Below, piece after piece: positions 12,101 through 20,100 of a stretch of 64,000 nucleotides of DNA (position 1 is its first letter; each line of letters starts with the position of its first letter). The translations under genes were made by a program, and so were the position numbers. The notes beneath the pieces were generated by a model. The model ran no database searches, was not told where the DNA came from, and worked only from the letters and a program-made list of their open reading frames with translations. The DNA lies in assembly GCF_021018805.1 (NCBI RefSeq), contig NC_086251.1, positions 16,721,098 to 16,785,097 of the forward strand. The letters are read 5' to 3'. The DNA is from Prinia subflava (lineage: Eukaryota; Chordata; Aves; Passeriformes; Cisticolidae).

Positions 12101-12385
12101 CCCCCTCTTCCAGGTGCAATGCCACAGCCCCAGAGGGCAGGCTGAGCTGGGTGGAAGTGTTTGGGGGATGTCCTGTGTCAGGACATCCCTGTCCCCTGTC
12201 CCCTGACAGGGAGGGGTCTTTGACACTCCAAGTCAAGATGCCCTTCCCCACTGCCCGGGGGCCTTCAGGCTGAGCACAGAGCAGCACCCTGCAGGGATGC
12301 CCCTGCTCTGCTGTGTGGAGCCAAGCTGAGCAGATAAACACACAGACAAGTTTCTCTCTACTTACACTTCCTCGTTATCAGACAT
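147..12385 (-). CDS. TNNT3: Fast skeletal muscle troponin T, 5' half of coding region (partial)
   Basis: Troponin T anchors the troponin complex to tropomyosin on the sarcomeric thin filament and confers Ca2+ regulation. Only the hypervariable N-terminal region is in the window. Exons read right to left: start exon (MSDNEEV), EQGE, EEYEEE, nine microexons, then a probable 27-nt exon; the conserved body lies beyond position 1. MSDxEEVE...EEYEEEE followed by AQEE, APPP and VHEP blocks matches the N-terminus of TNNT3 in mammals and birds. Coding exons total only about 172-208 nt spread over about 12 kb. All internal exons from the third onward begin and end in phase 1, so any subset can be skipped without a frameshift; this gene family is known for such combinatorial splicing. 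Identity as TNNT3 is also supported by neighbouring LSP1. Which exons are joined in which muscle cannot be read from DNA. Confidence 0.93.
499..516 (-). CDS. TNNT3: TNNT3 microexon 13 (EEAHEE)
   Basis: An 18-nt exon AGGAAGCTCATGAGGAAG has donor GTATGTGAT. The acceptor ends CAACAGCAG, a NAGNAG pair. Second-AG use gives E-E-A-H-E-E; first-AG use (start at 519) adds one Ala. The phase is 1/1. Confidence 0.84.
896..907 (-). CDS. TNNT3: TNNT3 microexon 12 (VHEP)
   Basis: A 12-nt exon TTCATGAGCCAG follows acceptor CTTCACACCTGAAG and precedes donor GTATGTGACA. It encodes V-H-E-P, a second copy of the cassette at 4669. The flank on the acceptor side (GTTCCATGACACTT...) is nearly the same as that of microexon 5, evidence of tandem duplication. 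Confidence 0.84.
2102..2113 (-). CDS. TNNT3: TNNT3 microexon 11 (APPP)
   Basis: A 12-nt exon CTCCCCCTCCAG follows acceptor CTACTAAATGAAG and precedes donor GTATGTGAT. It encodes A-P-P-P, matching the APPPP block of mammalian fast troponin T. Confidence 0.83.
2994..3040 (-). pseudogene. Decayed TNNT3 microexon copy
   Basis: The minus strand shows CTTTCCACCTAACCAAG, then CTCAT, then GTTTGTGACAT. Compared with intact copies (CACCTGAAG, CTCATGAGGAAG, GTATGTGAC), the 7 exon bases GAGGAAG are missing and the donor has TT for TA. The plus-strand flank (GGTGGAAAGAGTCAGAAAGG) also resembles flanks of active copies. It cannot encode a cassette in phase 1/1. Confidence 0.55.
4507..4546. repeat. T20 followed by (GGTT)5
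   Basis: An uninterrupted run of 20 T is followed directly by five GGTT units. It lies in the intron upstream of the exon at 2102 and is likely polymorphic. Confidence 0.9.
4669..4683 (-). CDS. TNNT3: TNNT3 microexon 10 ((E)VHEP)
   Basis: The exon reads AAGTCCATGAACCAG with donor GTATGTGAC. The acceptor CTTTTAAAG is followed at once by AAG, so a 15-nt form (E-V-H-E-P) and a 12-nt form (V-H-E-P, 4669-4680) are both possible. VHEP occurs in mammalian TNNT3. Confidence 0.83.
6036..6047 (-). CDS. TNNT3: TNNT3 microexon 9 (AHEE)
   Basis: A 12-nt exon CTCATGAGGAAG follows acceptor CACACGCTAAAG and precedes donor GTATGTGCC. It encodes A-H-E-E in phase 1/1. It differs from the AQEE microexons chiefly by a Gln to His codon change (CAG/CAT). 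Confidence 0.84.
6937..6951 (-). CDS. TNNT3: TNNT3 microexon 8 ((E)AQEE)
   Basis: The exon reads AAGCTCAGGAGGAAG and its donor is GTATGTGAC. The acceptor region ends AAAGAAG, giving two AGs 3 nt apart. First-AG use gives 15 nt (E-A-Q-E-E); second-AG use gives 12 nt (A-Q-E-E, 6937-6948). Both keep phase 1/1. Confidence 0.82.
7528..7539 (-). CDS. TNNT3: TNNT3 microexon 7 (APAA)
   Basis: A 12-nt exon CTCCTGCAGCAG follows acceptor CACCTTGATGAAG and precedes donor GTACGTGCC. It encodes A-P-A-A, an uncharged cassette unlike its acidic neighbours; a relative of the APPP exon at 2102. Confidence 0.78.
8035..8150. repeat. AT-rich imperfect palindrome
   Basis: The stretch is almost wholly A/T and built of ATATAT blocks. 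The section around GCTTGTAAGC is flanked by ATATATTATA and TATAATATAT, with ATATCATA/TATGATAT further out, so a long imperfect hairpin is possible. Confidence 0.75.
8169..8196. repeat. 28-bp near-perfect palindrome
   Basis: AGATGGATTTTGA and TCAAAATCCATCT are exact reverse complements separated by only CT (13-bp arms, 2-bp spacer). It directly follows the AT-rich palindrome, between microexons 7 and 6. Function unknown. Confidence 0.9.
8585..8602 (-). CDS. TNNT3: TNNT3 microexon 6 (EEAQEE)
   Basis: An 18-nt exon AAGAGGCTCAGGAGGAAG lies between acceptor TTCCACCCACAG (the best acceptor among the microexons) and donor GTAGGTGAA. It encodes E-E-A-Q-E-E in phase 1/1 and is a longer relative of microexon 5. 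Confidence 0.85.
8962..8980. repeat. 19-bp palindrome
   Basis: TGGTGAAAA and TTTTCACCA are exact inverted arms around a single T, within AT-rich intron sequence. Confidence 0.85.
9119..9235. repeat. TA/CA/TG-rich microsatellite
   Basis: Mixed (TA)n, CACACA and TGTGTA runs form a compound simple repeat inside a TNNT3 intron. Confidence 0.8.
9463..9474 (-). CDS. TNNT3: TNNT3 microexon 5 (AQEE)
   Basis: A 12-nt exon CTCAGGAAGAAG follows acceptor ACCACCTGAAG and precedes donor GTATGTGAC. With the flanking phase-1 G it encodes A-Q-E-E, as in the EEEAQEE stretch of mammalian TNNT3. The donor is strong; the acceptor lacks a proper pyrimidine tract. Confidence 0.85.
10159..10170 (-). other. Possible cryptic or decaying TNNT3 microexon with GC donor (VAAT)
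   Basis: On the minus strand a T-rich tract and CCTCCAAG are followed by the 12 bases TTGCTGCAACAG and then GCAAATTC. The length, the phase (G|TT GCT GCA ACA G = V-A-A-T) and the likeness to microexon 7 plus flank suggest another copy whose donor is GC instead of GT. It may be a chance match. Confidence 0.25.
11149..11166 (-). CDS. TNNT3: TNNT3 exon 4 (EEYEEE)
   Basis: An 18-nt exon AGGAGTACGAAGAAGAAG has acceptor TTTCAATGCAG and donor GTAACAAA. In frame (G|AG GAG TAC GAA GAA GAA G) it encodes E-E-Y-E-E-E, the tyrosine-containing acidic block characteristic of fast troponin T. The phase is 1/1. Confidence 0.9.
11811..11824 (-). CDS. TNNT3: TNNT3 exon 3 (V)EQGE
   Basis: A 14-nt exon GGAGCAAGGAGAGG lies between acceptor CTCTCACAG and donor GTAAGTCT. 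With the GT left over from exon 2 it reads V-E-Q-G-E and leaves one G. Mammalian TNNT3 has E-H-V-E-E at this place. Both splice sites are close to consensus, so it is likely constitutive. Confidence 0.88.
12165..12189. repeat. Perfect 11-bp stem hairpin
   Basis: GGGATGTCCTG and CAGGACATCCC are exact inverted arms with the loop TGT, in TNNT3 intron 1 about 210 bp before the start-codon exon (minus-strand sense: downstream of it). The next bases (CCCTGTCCCCTGTCCCCTGACAGGG) form further GC-rich repeats and a small stem. Confidence 0.85.
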
Positions 12386-12400
12386 GTTGGCAATTAGTTT
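12366..12400 (-). CDS. TNNT3: TNNT3 exon 2, start codon (MSDNEEV)
   Basis: The acceptor is a long pyrimidine tract ending TTTTGTCCAG at 12401. Fifteen untranslated bases follow, then ATG at 12385-12383 and codons for M-S-D-N-E-E plus GT. The donor is GTAAGTAG. Ending the exon at GT and joining exon 3 (GGAG...) gives the codon GTG (Val) and the family-typical EEVE. The first base of the preferred donor lies two bases inside a GTGTAAGT string, so a GAA|GTGTAAG donor is the alternative, but it breaks the match to the family. Confidence 0.92.
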
Positions 12401-15400
12401 CTGGACAAAAGAGAAGAAAAAGAAAACAAACAAGAAAAAGGAGAAAAAAGGTGTTATTAGTGAGTGCACCTCATAAAAAATACCAAGGCAGAAGCAGATG
12501 GACTGACATTTGAGGACAAAAAAAAGCTGAGCACCTGCTTTCCCACACAGCAACCAGTTCCCCACCAACACTGACATTTTGGGAGAAGCACAAACCTTTG
12601 CCACCCATGTCAGAGGACAAAGGGAGGGGAGGAGAAAAAGATCATCTGGAAAGATTTATCCCACCAACTCAGCTTCTTCCTACAGGCAGATCCAGGGGCT
12701 GCTTAGTCCCAGCTTTAAATTACAAAATTCCCAGAGCTCAGGGAGACAGGCAAGGCCAGAGTGTCCTCCCACAGCCATCTGACATTTCCATTGCTCCAGC
12801 AGGATCAGAGGAATTTCTCCTTCTTTTGTGCTACCACAGGTGGGAAGGTGCCAGCTCCAAATCTACAGTCAGTTACAAAAATAACTGAAACTACCAATAA
12901 ACCTAGAGATAAGTACTTATTTGTCAGCACCCAAAAGCGTGTCTGGTTTGTACAACTGATGAGTGAGTGAACAATAATTTGTTGGTTAGTTTAAGATGAA
13001 AACCAGCCACATGCCTAGTTAGGCAGTTCACATTGATAAAACCATTTCTGTGTAATGCAACACTGCCTTTCCTAACAGCATCAGCTGTCCTGAACACAGG
13101 GGAGAAGATGAGGAAAGGCCACTGAAACTGTCTCCAAATCCACAGCAGATCTTAAATTAGAAACTCAGACTTCTCCTTGCTGGCCCAAACCCCGACTTTG
13201 GTGACTTCATTATTCAGCTGATATATGAGAGATATCTTGAAGGAGCAGGTGGGCTGACTTAGGTTCAAAAGGAACAACTGCAGCTCAGCAGCTTTCTATT
13301 TCAGAGGAAGGCAGTAATCCCACAGGCTCCAACCCTGCCCTATAAGGGATTCTCTCCATTCCCCAGCAGTGACCTTGGGCACCATACATTAACATCAACA
13401 GGATTTAAAACCCCCATGTTGCAAAGAGAGATAAACACCCAACAATTTTTCTTACAGTTCCTAATTTATTCTCTTTCTGAAATGCAGCACTGCCCTGGAA
13501 GTAGTGCCACCAGTGGCTGTGTTATGACCTGACCTGAGGTGCTGGATGGGAGGGGTAATCTGCTGGCAGATTGGGTGATTTGGGTTCACTGGTCTCTTGG
13601 TCCCAAGGCTGCTTTTAACTTTGTAGTTGTGGTTGCCCATTCCCATTGATTGCAACAGCCATCCCAAGGATTACTTAGGGGATTCTAGTCCTCCCAGGCA
13701 GGGGAAATTTTGTGTATGGGAGGAATTTCAGCTTCAAAACAGCTTTTCTGTTCACCAATTTACACTGCTTCTTCTGTTAATTACTTGAATGCTACAACAC
13801 TGCTGGTCTCTCTCCTCTGGTCTTTTCAGTCTAGGTTTCATAAAATCTTCAGGATGAAGACTTGCACTTGCTATCTCCTCAGTGGCTAGCATGTGAGCAG
13901 TCTCATTTCAGCCTTCAAAAATTATTCAAGCTATTAGTAATAATGCTTGACAACATCTTGGTTTAGGCAACAGGAGAGCAGAGCTTTTCCAGGCAAAAGC
14001 CTGCAGAGGGAACCTGCCTAATGCTCAGCTGTTGGCTTCTTCCTAAATACATGTTCTGTAAAGACTCACGGCAAGGGCCAGTCCTGCCATGGATTAGGCC
14101 TATATATAAATGCAGCTTTCCTTCTTCCCAAGGTGGAAGATTAAAAAAAAATAAGAGGACTTTTAAAAGGCTGTGGGCTGAACTCCTCTCTCATTCTAGC
14201 AAGAAGAAGACTAATACCACTAAATGGTGAAGAAATCAGCTGGAGAAGCCTCTGTGTGCAGACAGAGAGTGAGTGTCTGTTCAGTGCAGGGCAGGCACGT
14301 AGCGCTGTTCTTTCCAAGGCAATTGAAGTCAACAGGAGCCTTTGCAATCAGGCTTTCCATTAGCAGTTATTGGAATGAGCTCATCTCGTCTCCAATTTAG
14401 CTCTAAGGACATCTTGCTGAGGGTTGTCACATAGGCTGTTCCCCTACCCCCTTCCATATTTGTTAATCCAAGCGCTGCAAATGCGAATGGGATTTTGCAT
14501 GGCATCTGTCCGTGTGCTATAAAAGTGGAGTGAGAATGCCAGCATCCCTGGCACCGTGAGACCCCCAACCCTGAGGGGGTTTCTTGGTCCCAGATAAAAT
14601 GAATTAATAACAAGTGCATTGGCAGATCCTGTACAAAGATGAGCCAGATGCAGGAACCCCACAGGCGAGGGCAGGGGGGACAAAAAAATCCAGGGGGAGA
14701 TCATAGATTTCAGCCTTGCAAGGGCCAAATATTCAACCAGGTTTGGTCCCTCTGTCAGGAGAAGCTGGCATTTAACGCAGTGCCTGACTGCCACTGCCCT
14801 GGCTGGAAAGGTAAAAAGGTTTAGCTTGAAGAAGAACAAGGTGTCTGACCACTTCATGGCATTCAAAAGCCATCTGGTCGCTTAAAGCCGGGGCAAAATG
14901 CAGACTGTCATAGCTACAGCCACCCAAGACAAGAAAAGCCCTTTGATGCCCACACTATCCACATAGCTAGCTCTGTCATCAAAGCAGGCAGCAAAATTGG
15001 ACTATATTTACATCCAAAAGGCAATAAAGAAAGCAATCTGTTAAGAGCGGCAGTTTTTACAGTTAGGATTAAGCTTGCCCGAAGGCAATGGAAAGTCTCC
15101 AGCTGGCTCGGGATTAGCCTTTGGTGGAAATTACTTTACACACAGCAAATGCAGCCCAGGATTAAGGCTGTTAGCACCTTCAGGCAATAATTGGGCTTTG
15201 TTTGTATAGTGGTGGAAAAATGGATTCTGGACTTGACTGGGGTTTAAGGATGTAATAAAATCAATTAGTTAATACTGCCCGCCCTTTGAAAGGAAATCAA
15301 AACACATAGGAAAGTTTCACCAGACAGAAAACTTCCTGCCTGCTCCCACCCCTTAAAGGTAAAAGCAAAGGTTATTCTGCATTTTGTCCAAGCCAAGCAG

Positions 15401-16113
15401 GTCACTAGAAGGACAAATACAGTGATCCTTAGCCCCAGGTGGGCAGGAATACCATGTCCCTTTTGGCCCCAAATGCTCCTGGCCTCAGCTGAAAGAGCAG
15501 AGCCAGCACATCCCAAGAAGCCTCTTAGCAGCTGAGAATGCACCCGGGAGGGGGACTGGGCTGCCTTGCACCTCCAGGCCATCCCTGGAAATAACCCACC
15601 CATCAATCATCCCCTCCCAAGCCCGGCCATACAAGGTAGGCAAGGTAGCAAGAGCCATATGGAAAGGGGGCAGCCCAAAAGTGGCCATGCATGGGCAGTG
15701 GGGCCTGGCAGGGACAGCTCTTGGGCAAGGACTGGGGCTGTGATCCACCAAGCACCACATGGCCACTCTTTCCCAGCCAGAGCCACTGCAAAGCCACCAC
15801 ATGGATTTTTTAATATACATACATATCATATTAAAAGAGATGGATATTATACATTCTATAGTTAGTAAATATATAAACATATGCATGTACTTCTCTCTAA
15901 TGCTGAAACAGAGTAGCAGGACTCCAGTACTGCTGCAGGGTCATAGCAAAATCCCAGTTCCCTGTCCCAAAATGTGCCCTTTATATTTGTCTGCAGGGTG
16001 GTATGAGCTGTCTGATCCTTGCAAGGGGTTTTCTAGGGATAACAAAGCTGAGACAGAGAACAAAAAGCCAATGACTGCGCTCAGTTTACATCTCCTGCCT
16101 TTCCTTGGTCTTG

Positions 16114-16270
16114 GAATCATCAAGGTGGGAACAGACCAACAAGATCATCCAGTCCAACCATCCACCCAGCACTACTACTGTAACCCCTAAACCACTCAGC
16201 CAGGTGCCTCTTGAACATCTCTTGGGGTCTCCACCACCCCCCTGAGTCATGGCTGCCTGCCCTGGCAATC
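16114..16270 (-). mobile_element. CR1-type LINE 3' fragment
   Basis: The plus strand reads AATCATCAAGGTGGGAACAG, then ...GATCATCCAGTCCAACCATC and ...CTTGAACATCTC...CTCCACCACC. This is the antisense of a CR1 3' end, as common in bird genomes. The copy is diverged and truncated; the boundaries are approximate. Confidence 0.75.
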
Positions 16271-16400
16271 ACCTACAGCCCCACTGGAGCTCCCCCACAT
16301 CAGCAGCACAGCTCCCACCCAAATTGGTGATACCAGAGTCCCTCCTGCCTTTGTCAGATATCCTCCACCCAACAGCAAGAAGCTGATCCAAGAAATAGAA

Positions 16401-16622
16401 ATATGGTCATGGAAAACTTTCCACTCCCACAGAAAATGAGAAAATTGCAAGAGAAGTTCCCTGTGTGTGCAGAGGGGCAGGAGAAGGGGGTTAAGTTCAG
16501 AGTGGTGATGGGATGCTCCTCATATGCACGATTTCAAACTCCTTCACTTTGCTAGCATGACCATGCAAAACTCACTATTTTCTTCTTTCCTGTGGGAGGG
16601 GACAGTTTTCCATGGCCACACT
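16401..16622. repeat. Inverted repeat pair, arms about 46 bp
   Basis: The left arm 16401-16446 and the right arm 16575-16622 are reverse complements with a few mismatches. Shared cores are CATGGAAAACT and CTCCCACAG, followed by purine-rich sequence. About 128 bp lie between them. The arms are in TNNT3 intron 1, about 450 bp downstream of exon 1. Confidence 0.75.
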
Positions 16623-17063
16623 TTTTTTTTTTCCTCCCCAGATCTCCCTCTAGACCTACAGCCTTCTTCATCCACCAGAAGCTCCCTGATGATCTGCCCT
16701 TCATACCTCCTGCCTCAGGCATCCCTTTCTCTGGGTGACAGGGGAGGGAAGGTCAGCACTTTCCTCCTGCTGCTAGAGGGAACTTTCCCTGAGTGCCCCA
16801 AGAGACCACAATTTCCAGCCCCAAATCATGGTTTGGAAGGATCTGTTCTCTCACTACTAATCCTTAAGAGTTCAAAGCACCCAAACCTCTGTGGGTGACA
16901 TGAGACTTATGAGATAGCCAACTAAACCTTCGAACTAGACGTGCCTTTTCCTGAGGATCCTGTGGACACCAACCCTCCCCTGGTGCTTCTCCATGCAAAC
17001 CAAAGCTGGCCCCTTCTGTAGGGTTGCCCCCCAGCAGCATCCCTTGCCCGGGATCCCTCTTAC

Positions 17064-17128
17064 CTGGGAGGAGCAGAGAGAAGCACCAAGCTCCCTGTCG
17101 GAGGGGACGGGCAGGCTGGGATCTGCGA
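17064..17128 (-). other. TNNT3: TNNT3 exon 1 (5' UTR, noncoding)
   Basis: A candidate leader exon ends in CCTCCCAG followed by the donor GTAAGAGG (exon end at 17064). It lies 25-30 bp downstream of the TATA-like box and contains no ATG. A short untranslated first exon followed by a start-codon exon is the usual arrangement in troponin T genes. The 5' end is approximate. Confidence 0.6.
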
Positions 17129-17152
17129 GAGTCCCAAGGTGATGCAGCTCCC

Positions 17153-17160
17153 AACTTATA
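17153..17160 (-). promoter_or_regulatory. TNNT3: TNNT3 TATA-like box
   Basis: On the minus strand the sequence reads TATAAGTT about 25-30 bp before the inferred start of the noncoding first exon. A CAAATG E-box lies just upstream (about 17164-17169), and a CAGCTG E-box lies near 17305. This is a plausible muscle-type TATA promoter. The transcription start (about 17125-17130) is inferred from TATA spacing only. Confidence 0.6.
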
Positions 17161-20100
17161 GTGACATTTGATCGTCTGGAAGAGCCGATTGGCCCCAGCC
17201 TCCCTGGGCTGGGCAGGGAAGCGAGCGGGGATGGGCGGGGAGGGGATGAGATGGAGGGGGAAGCAAGGGAAGGGGGAAAAAAGGTCATACCATGTATAGG
17301 AGCAGCTGGAGGGATTGCACAGATGATGCTAAGATGGGAGGGACATGTTTGGAGAAAAAAAACTTTCAGGGCTTATGTGTCTATATTTACCACCAGACAG
17401 GCAGGCAGGGCTCAAAGAGGGGTATCTGAGGCAAAGGCACCACAGAAACAAATTGGGGGGCCCCCCACAGCTCTGTTGTTCATGGTCACTGCTAAAAACC
17501 TGGCTGTGGCACCCTGGATCTCACAGTCTCAACACACAGCAGGAGCCTCTGCTCTCGCCTCTGGGCAGGGGTTCTTCCAGCTGCCCCTCCACATGCAAAG
17601 GGTTTTGGCTGTGCTGCAGGGTGAGAGCTCTGGGAAGGCTTGGGGAACTCGCACATCCAAGGCTCTTGGAAACCAGCAGTCCCAGGCACGTAAGAAGGCA
17701 GAGGCACCTGGCACACGTGTTGCCTTAAGTGCATCTGTGGTGAGTGCTGTGTGGCACACACCCATCCCTCACTGAGACCGCTGGGGCTCTGCCACTCACC
17801 AGGGCTTGAGGGGACCTGGAACAAAAAGCAAAAGAGCAGGAACACAGCAAAAGAGCTCGTAAGCCTTTCTTAGCATGACACAAAAGCAATATTTAAGTAA
17901 GGACTTGTTAGGGAGGGCAACCCCAGGTGGCTGGACCGGGGTGCCTGGAGTGGTTTTGCTGCCAGAGCACTCTCCACAGTTGCATGACTGCTCCAGCAGA
18001 GGATTGCAGTGCCTCACACAACCCTCTGGTTCACGGTTTCCATTTCACTAAATATCCCAGGCTTCAGCTTCCCATCCCCTCCCTCCCCTCTCCCCTTGGC
18101 AGAGCTCCCCAGCAACACAGCGTGTGCCCTCCTATGTGCCTGGCAGCTCCAGCACCCCCTTCCTCCCTGCTTGAAGGAGTGGAGAAGTTCAGGAGCTGTG
18201 GGGCAGGCGATATTTTTGGCTCAGGTCACAGATTGATTCCTGCCCACTCTTTCCCTGCTGCTTGCAAGAAAGGGTCCCCATCTGAGGATGTAGAGACGAG
18301 CTTTTAAAGCCGTGGAGTGGGAGCATAGTGCTGCAGCCTCCCAGTCACCAGGTAACATGCATGAGCTAAAATCTCCTGTCCAGCCTGTCTTTTCCAGCAG
18401 CTTATCCCCTTGCCTCCCTCCTGCAACCCACCTCCAGCCAATGCTTTTGTCATTTGTCAGGTGGGAGGGGGACCGAGTATCCATCCTCAGTGCCCCGGCT
18501 CCATGTGGGAGTTTGCAGGGAGGGGTGGGGAGATGGGTGGGCACCCTGTGCTGCCGAGGGGAGCAGCAGCTGCATGGGAGCACACGGCTTGACCTGCTAT
18601 CATCCTCTCCTCTTCCCCCTCCTGCCCTGCCCAAAGCACTAACACTGCAATCTGGCTTTCACGCTGTGCTTTCGGAACCACCAAGCAATTCTGCCATCTT
18701 CCACTGCCTCCTTTCCCTCAAGCTCTCCAGCAGCTGGACATGCCCCCAAGAAATACCATATTTGCCCAAACTGGCAGCAGGGGGGGGGATGCACAGGGGG
18801 AGAGGCTCCCAGCTGTTTCTCTTTCCATGCCTGTGGTTGCTTGGTTTGGCAGTGGCCTTCACCAGCCCCCCGTGCCGCCTGCCGGCCCCAGCCTGTCCCT
18901 GCTGCCAGTGCAGTGCCACAGCTCAGGCTGTCACACCCAGGACCGGAGCAACCAGCTCAAAAACAAGTGTCTGTGCGTGTGTGTGTGTAAGTGGAGCCTG
19001 GGCTTGCAGCAGGGCACTTCCAGCCCTTGGGCAGGGGCAGTGGGAGCACCTCGCACAGCCTTCAGCAGAGTGGTGCTGCTTGTGGCACTGGCAGGGCAGC
19101 ACCACGCAGATCTCACTGCAAGCACCTTGACAAACGAGAGGGTGGTACAAGCAATGGGGAGGACAGGTAATCAGGCCTCTCTGCTGCAGCTCCATTTTCA
19201 AATACATGAGAAGCAAACACTGCTGCCTGCAGTATCCACTCAGTTCCTGGGCACATCAAGCAACTGCTCCAGACAACATCCATCTTTAGATCATGTGTCG
19301 TGTCCATGCTTGTGTTCCCCATCACCACACCCTGGGAGCATGGCCTTTCTGCTTAGCACTGTCCCAAAGGACATCTGTGCATCCAGTGGACTGCCTCTGT
19401 TAGAGCACTCTTGTCCATGTCATGCATCTTATTTCCAGTCCCAGCATAATCTGTATCCCTCCTCCCATGGGACTGAGGGTGCCTTCCCCATCCCTGAGTA
19501 AAGAGGGCTTGTCTGATCCACACATTTACATTTGCTCTGCTGTCACCTGGTTCACAACCAAGGCTTATTCCCCCCAGCCCAATTTATGTTTGTCCCTTTG
19601 TGGGTCTCTCCATCCAGGCCTCTCCAACATCTGTTTCATACCTTAGCCACATACCCTGCTTTTCACACATTCTCTGTCAAGCCCTTATTTCACCTCTTGA
19701 TTCCATCACCCAGCAGTTTCATTACAACCTGCCACATTTTCCTCATCAGCTTTGTCTCTTGTTACTTTAGATGCTCCCACTCTAGGATATAACATTTTTG
19801 CTGTCTTGACATCATCTGCTCTCCCTTCACCAGCTGCAAGGCGACTGGGGCTGTCTCTGAGCTGCCACAGCACTGCCACGCCAGCCTAGAGAGTGAGCAA
19901 ACACCACCAAGTACCTCATGCTCCCTACAGATCACAGAGACCAGATGAGGGAGACCCCATCCCAGCTGTGCCTGCACAGCTACCAAAAGCGACCCAATTT
20001 CATTAGGTGAGGGTGCAGCAAGCATCTGTCATGGAGAGGGGGAGAAGCCCCTCTCTGCCACCAGCTGCCAGGTGAGGAGACAGCATTGAGGCCAAAGAGC

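Larger units (their letters stand above)
12401..17063 (-). other. TNNT3: TNNT3 intron 1
   Basis: A 4.66-kb intron between the leader exon and the ATG exon. No coding exon was seen. It contains a CR1 fragment near 16114, an inverted-repeat pair at 16401/16575 and, at about 14880-15240, a non-repetitive stretch with a CAGCTG E-box and a CTATATTTAC (MEF2-like, one mismatch) motif that could act as an enhancer. Confidence 0.6.

Noticed and set aside
18312..19130. Open plus-strand frame of 272 codons
   Set aside because: Composition is typical of GC-rich noncoding DNA, with many Cys/Pro/Ser and no domain, and no splice or start context.
18740..19501. Open plus-strand frame of 253 codons
   Set aside because: Overlaps the previous frame in another phase; no recognisable domain and low-complexity CVCVC from a GT repeat.
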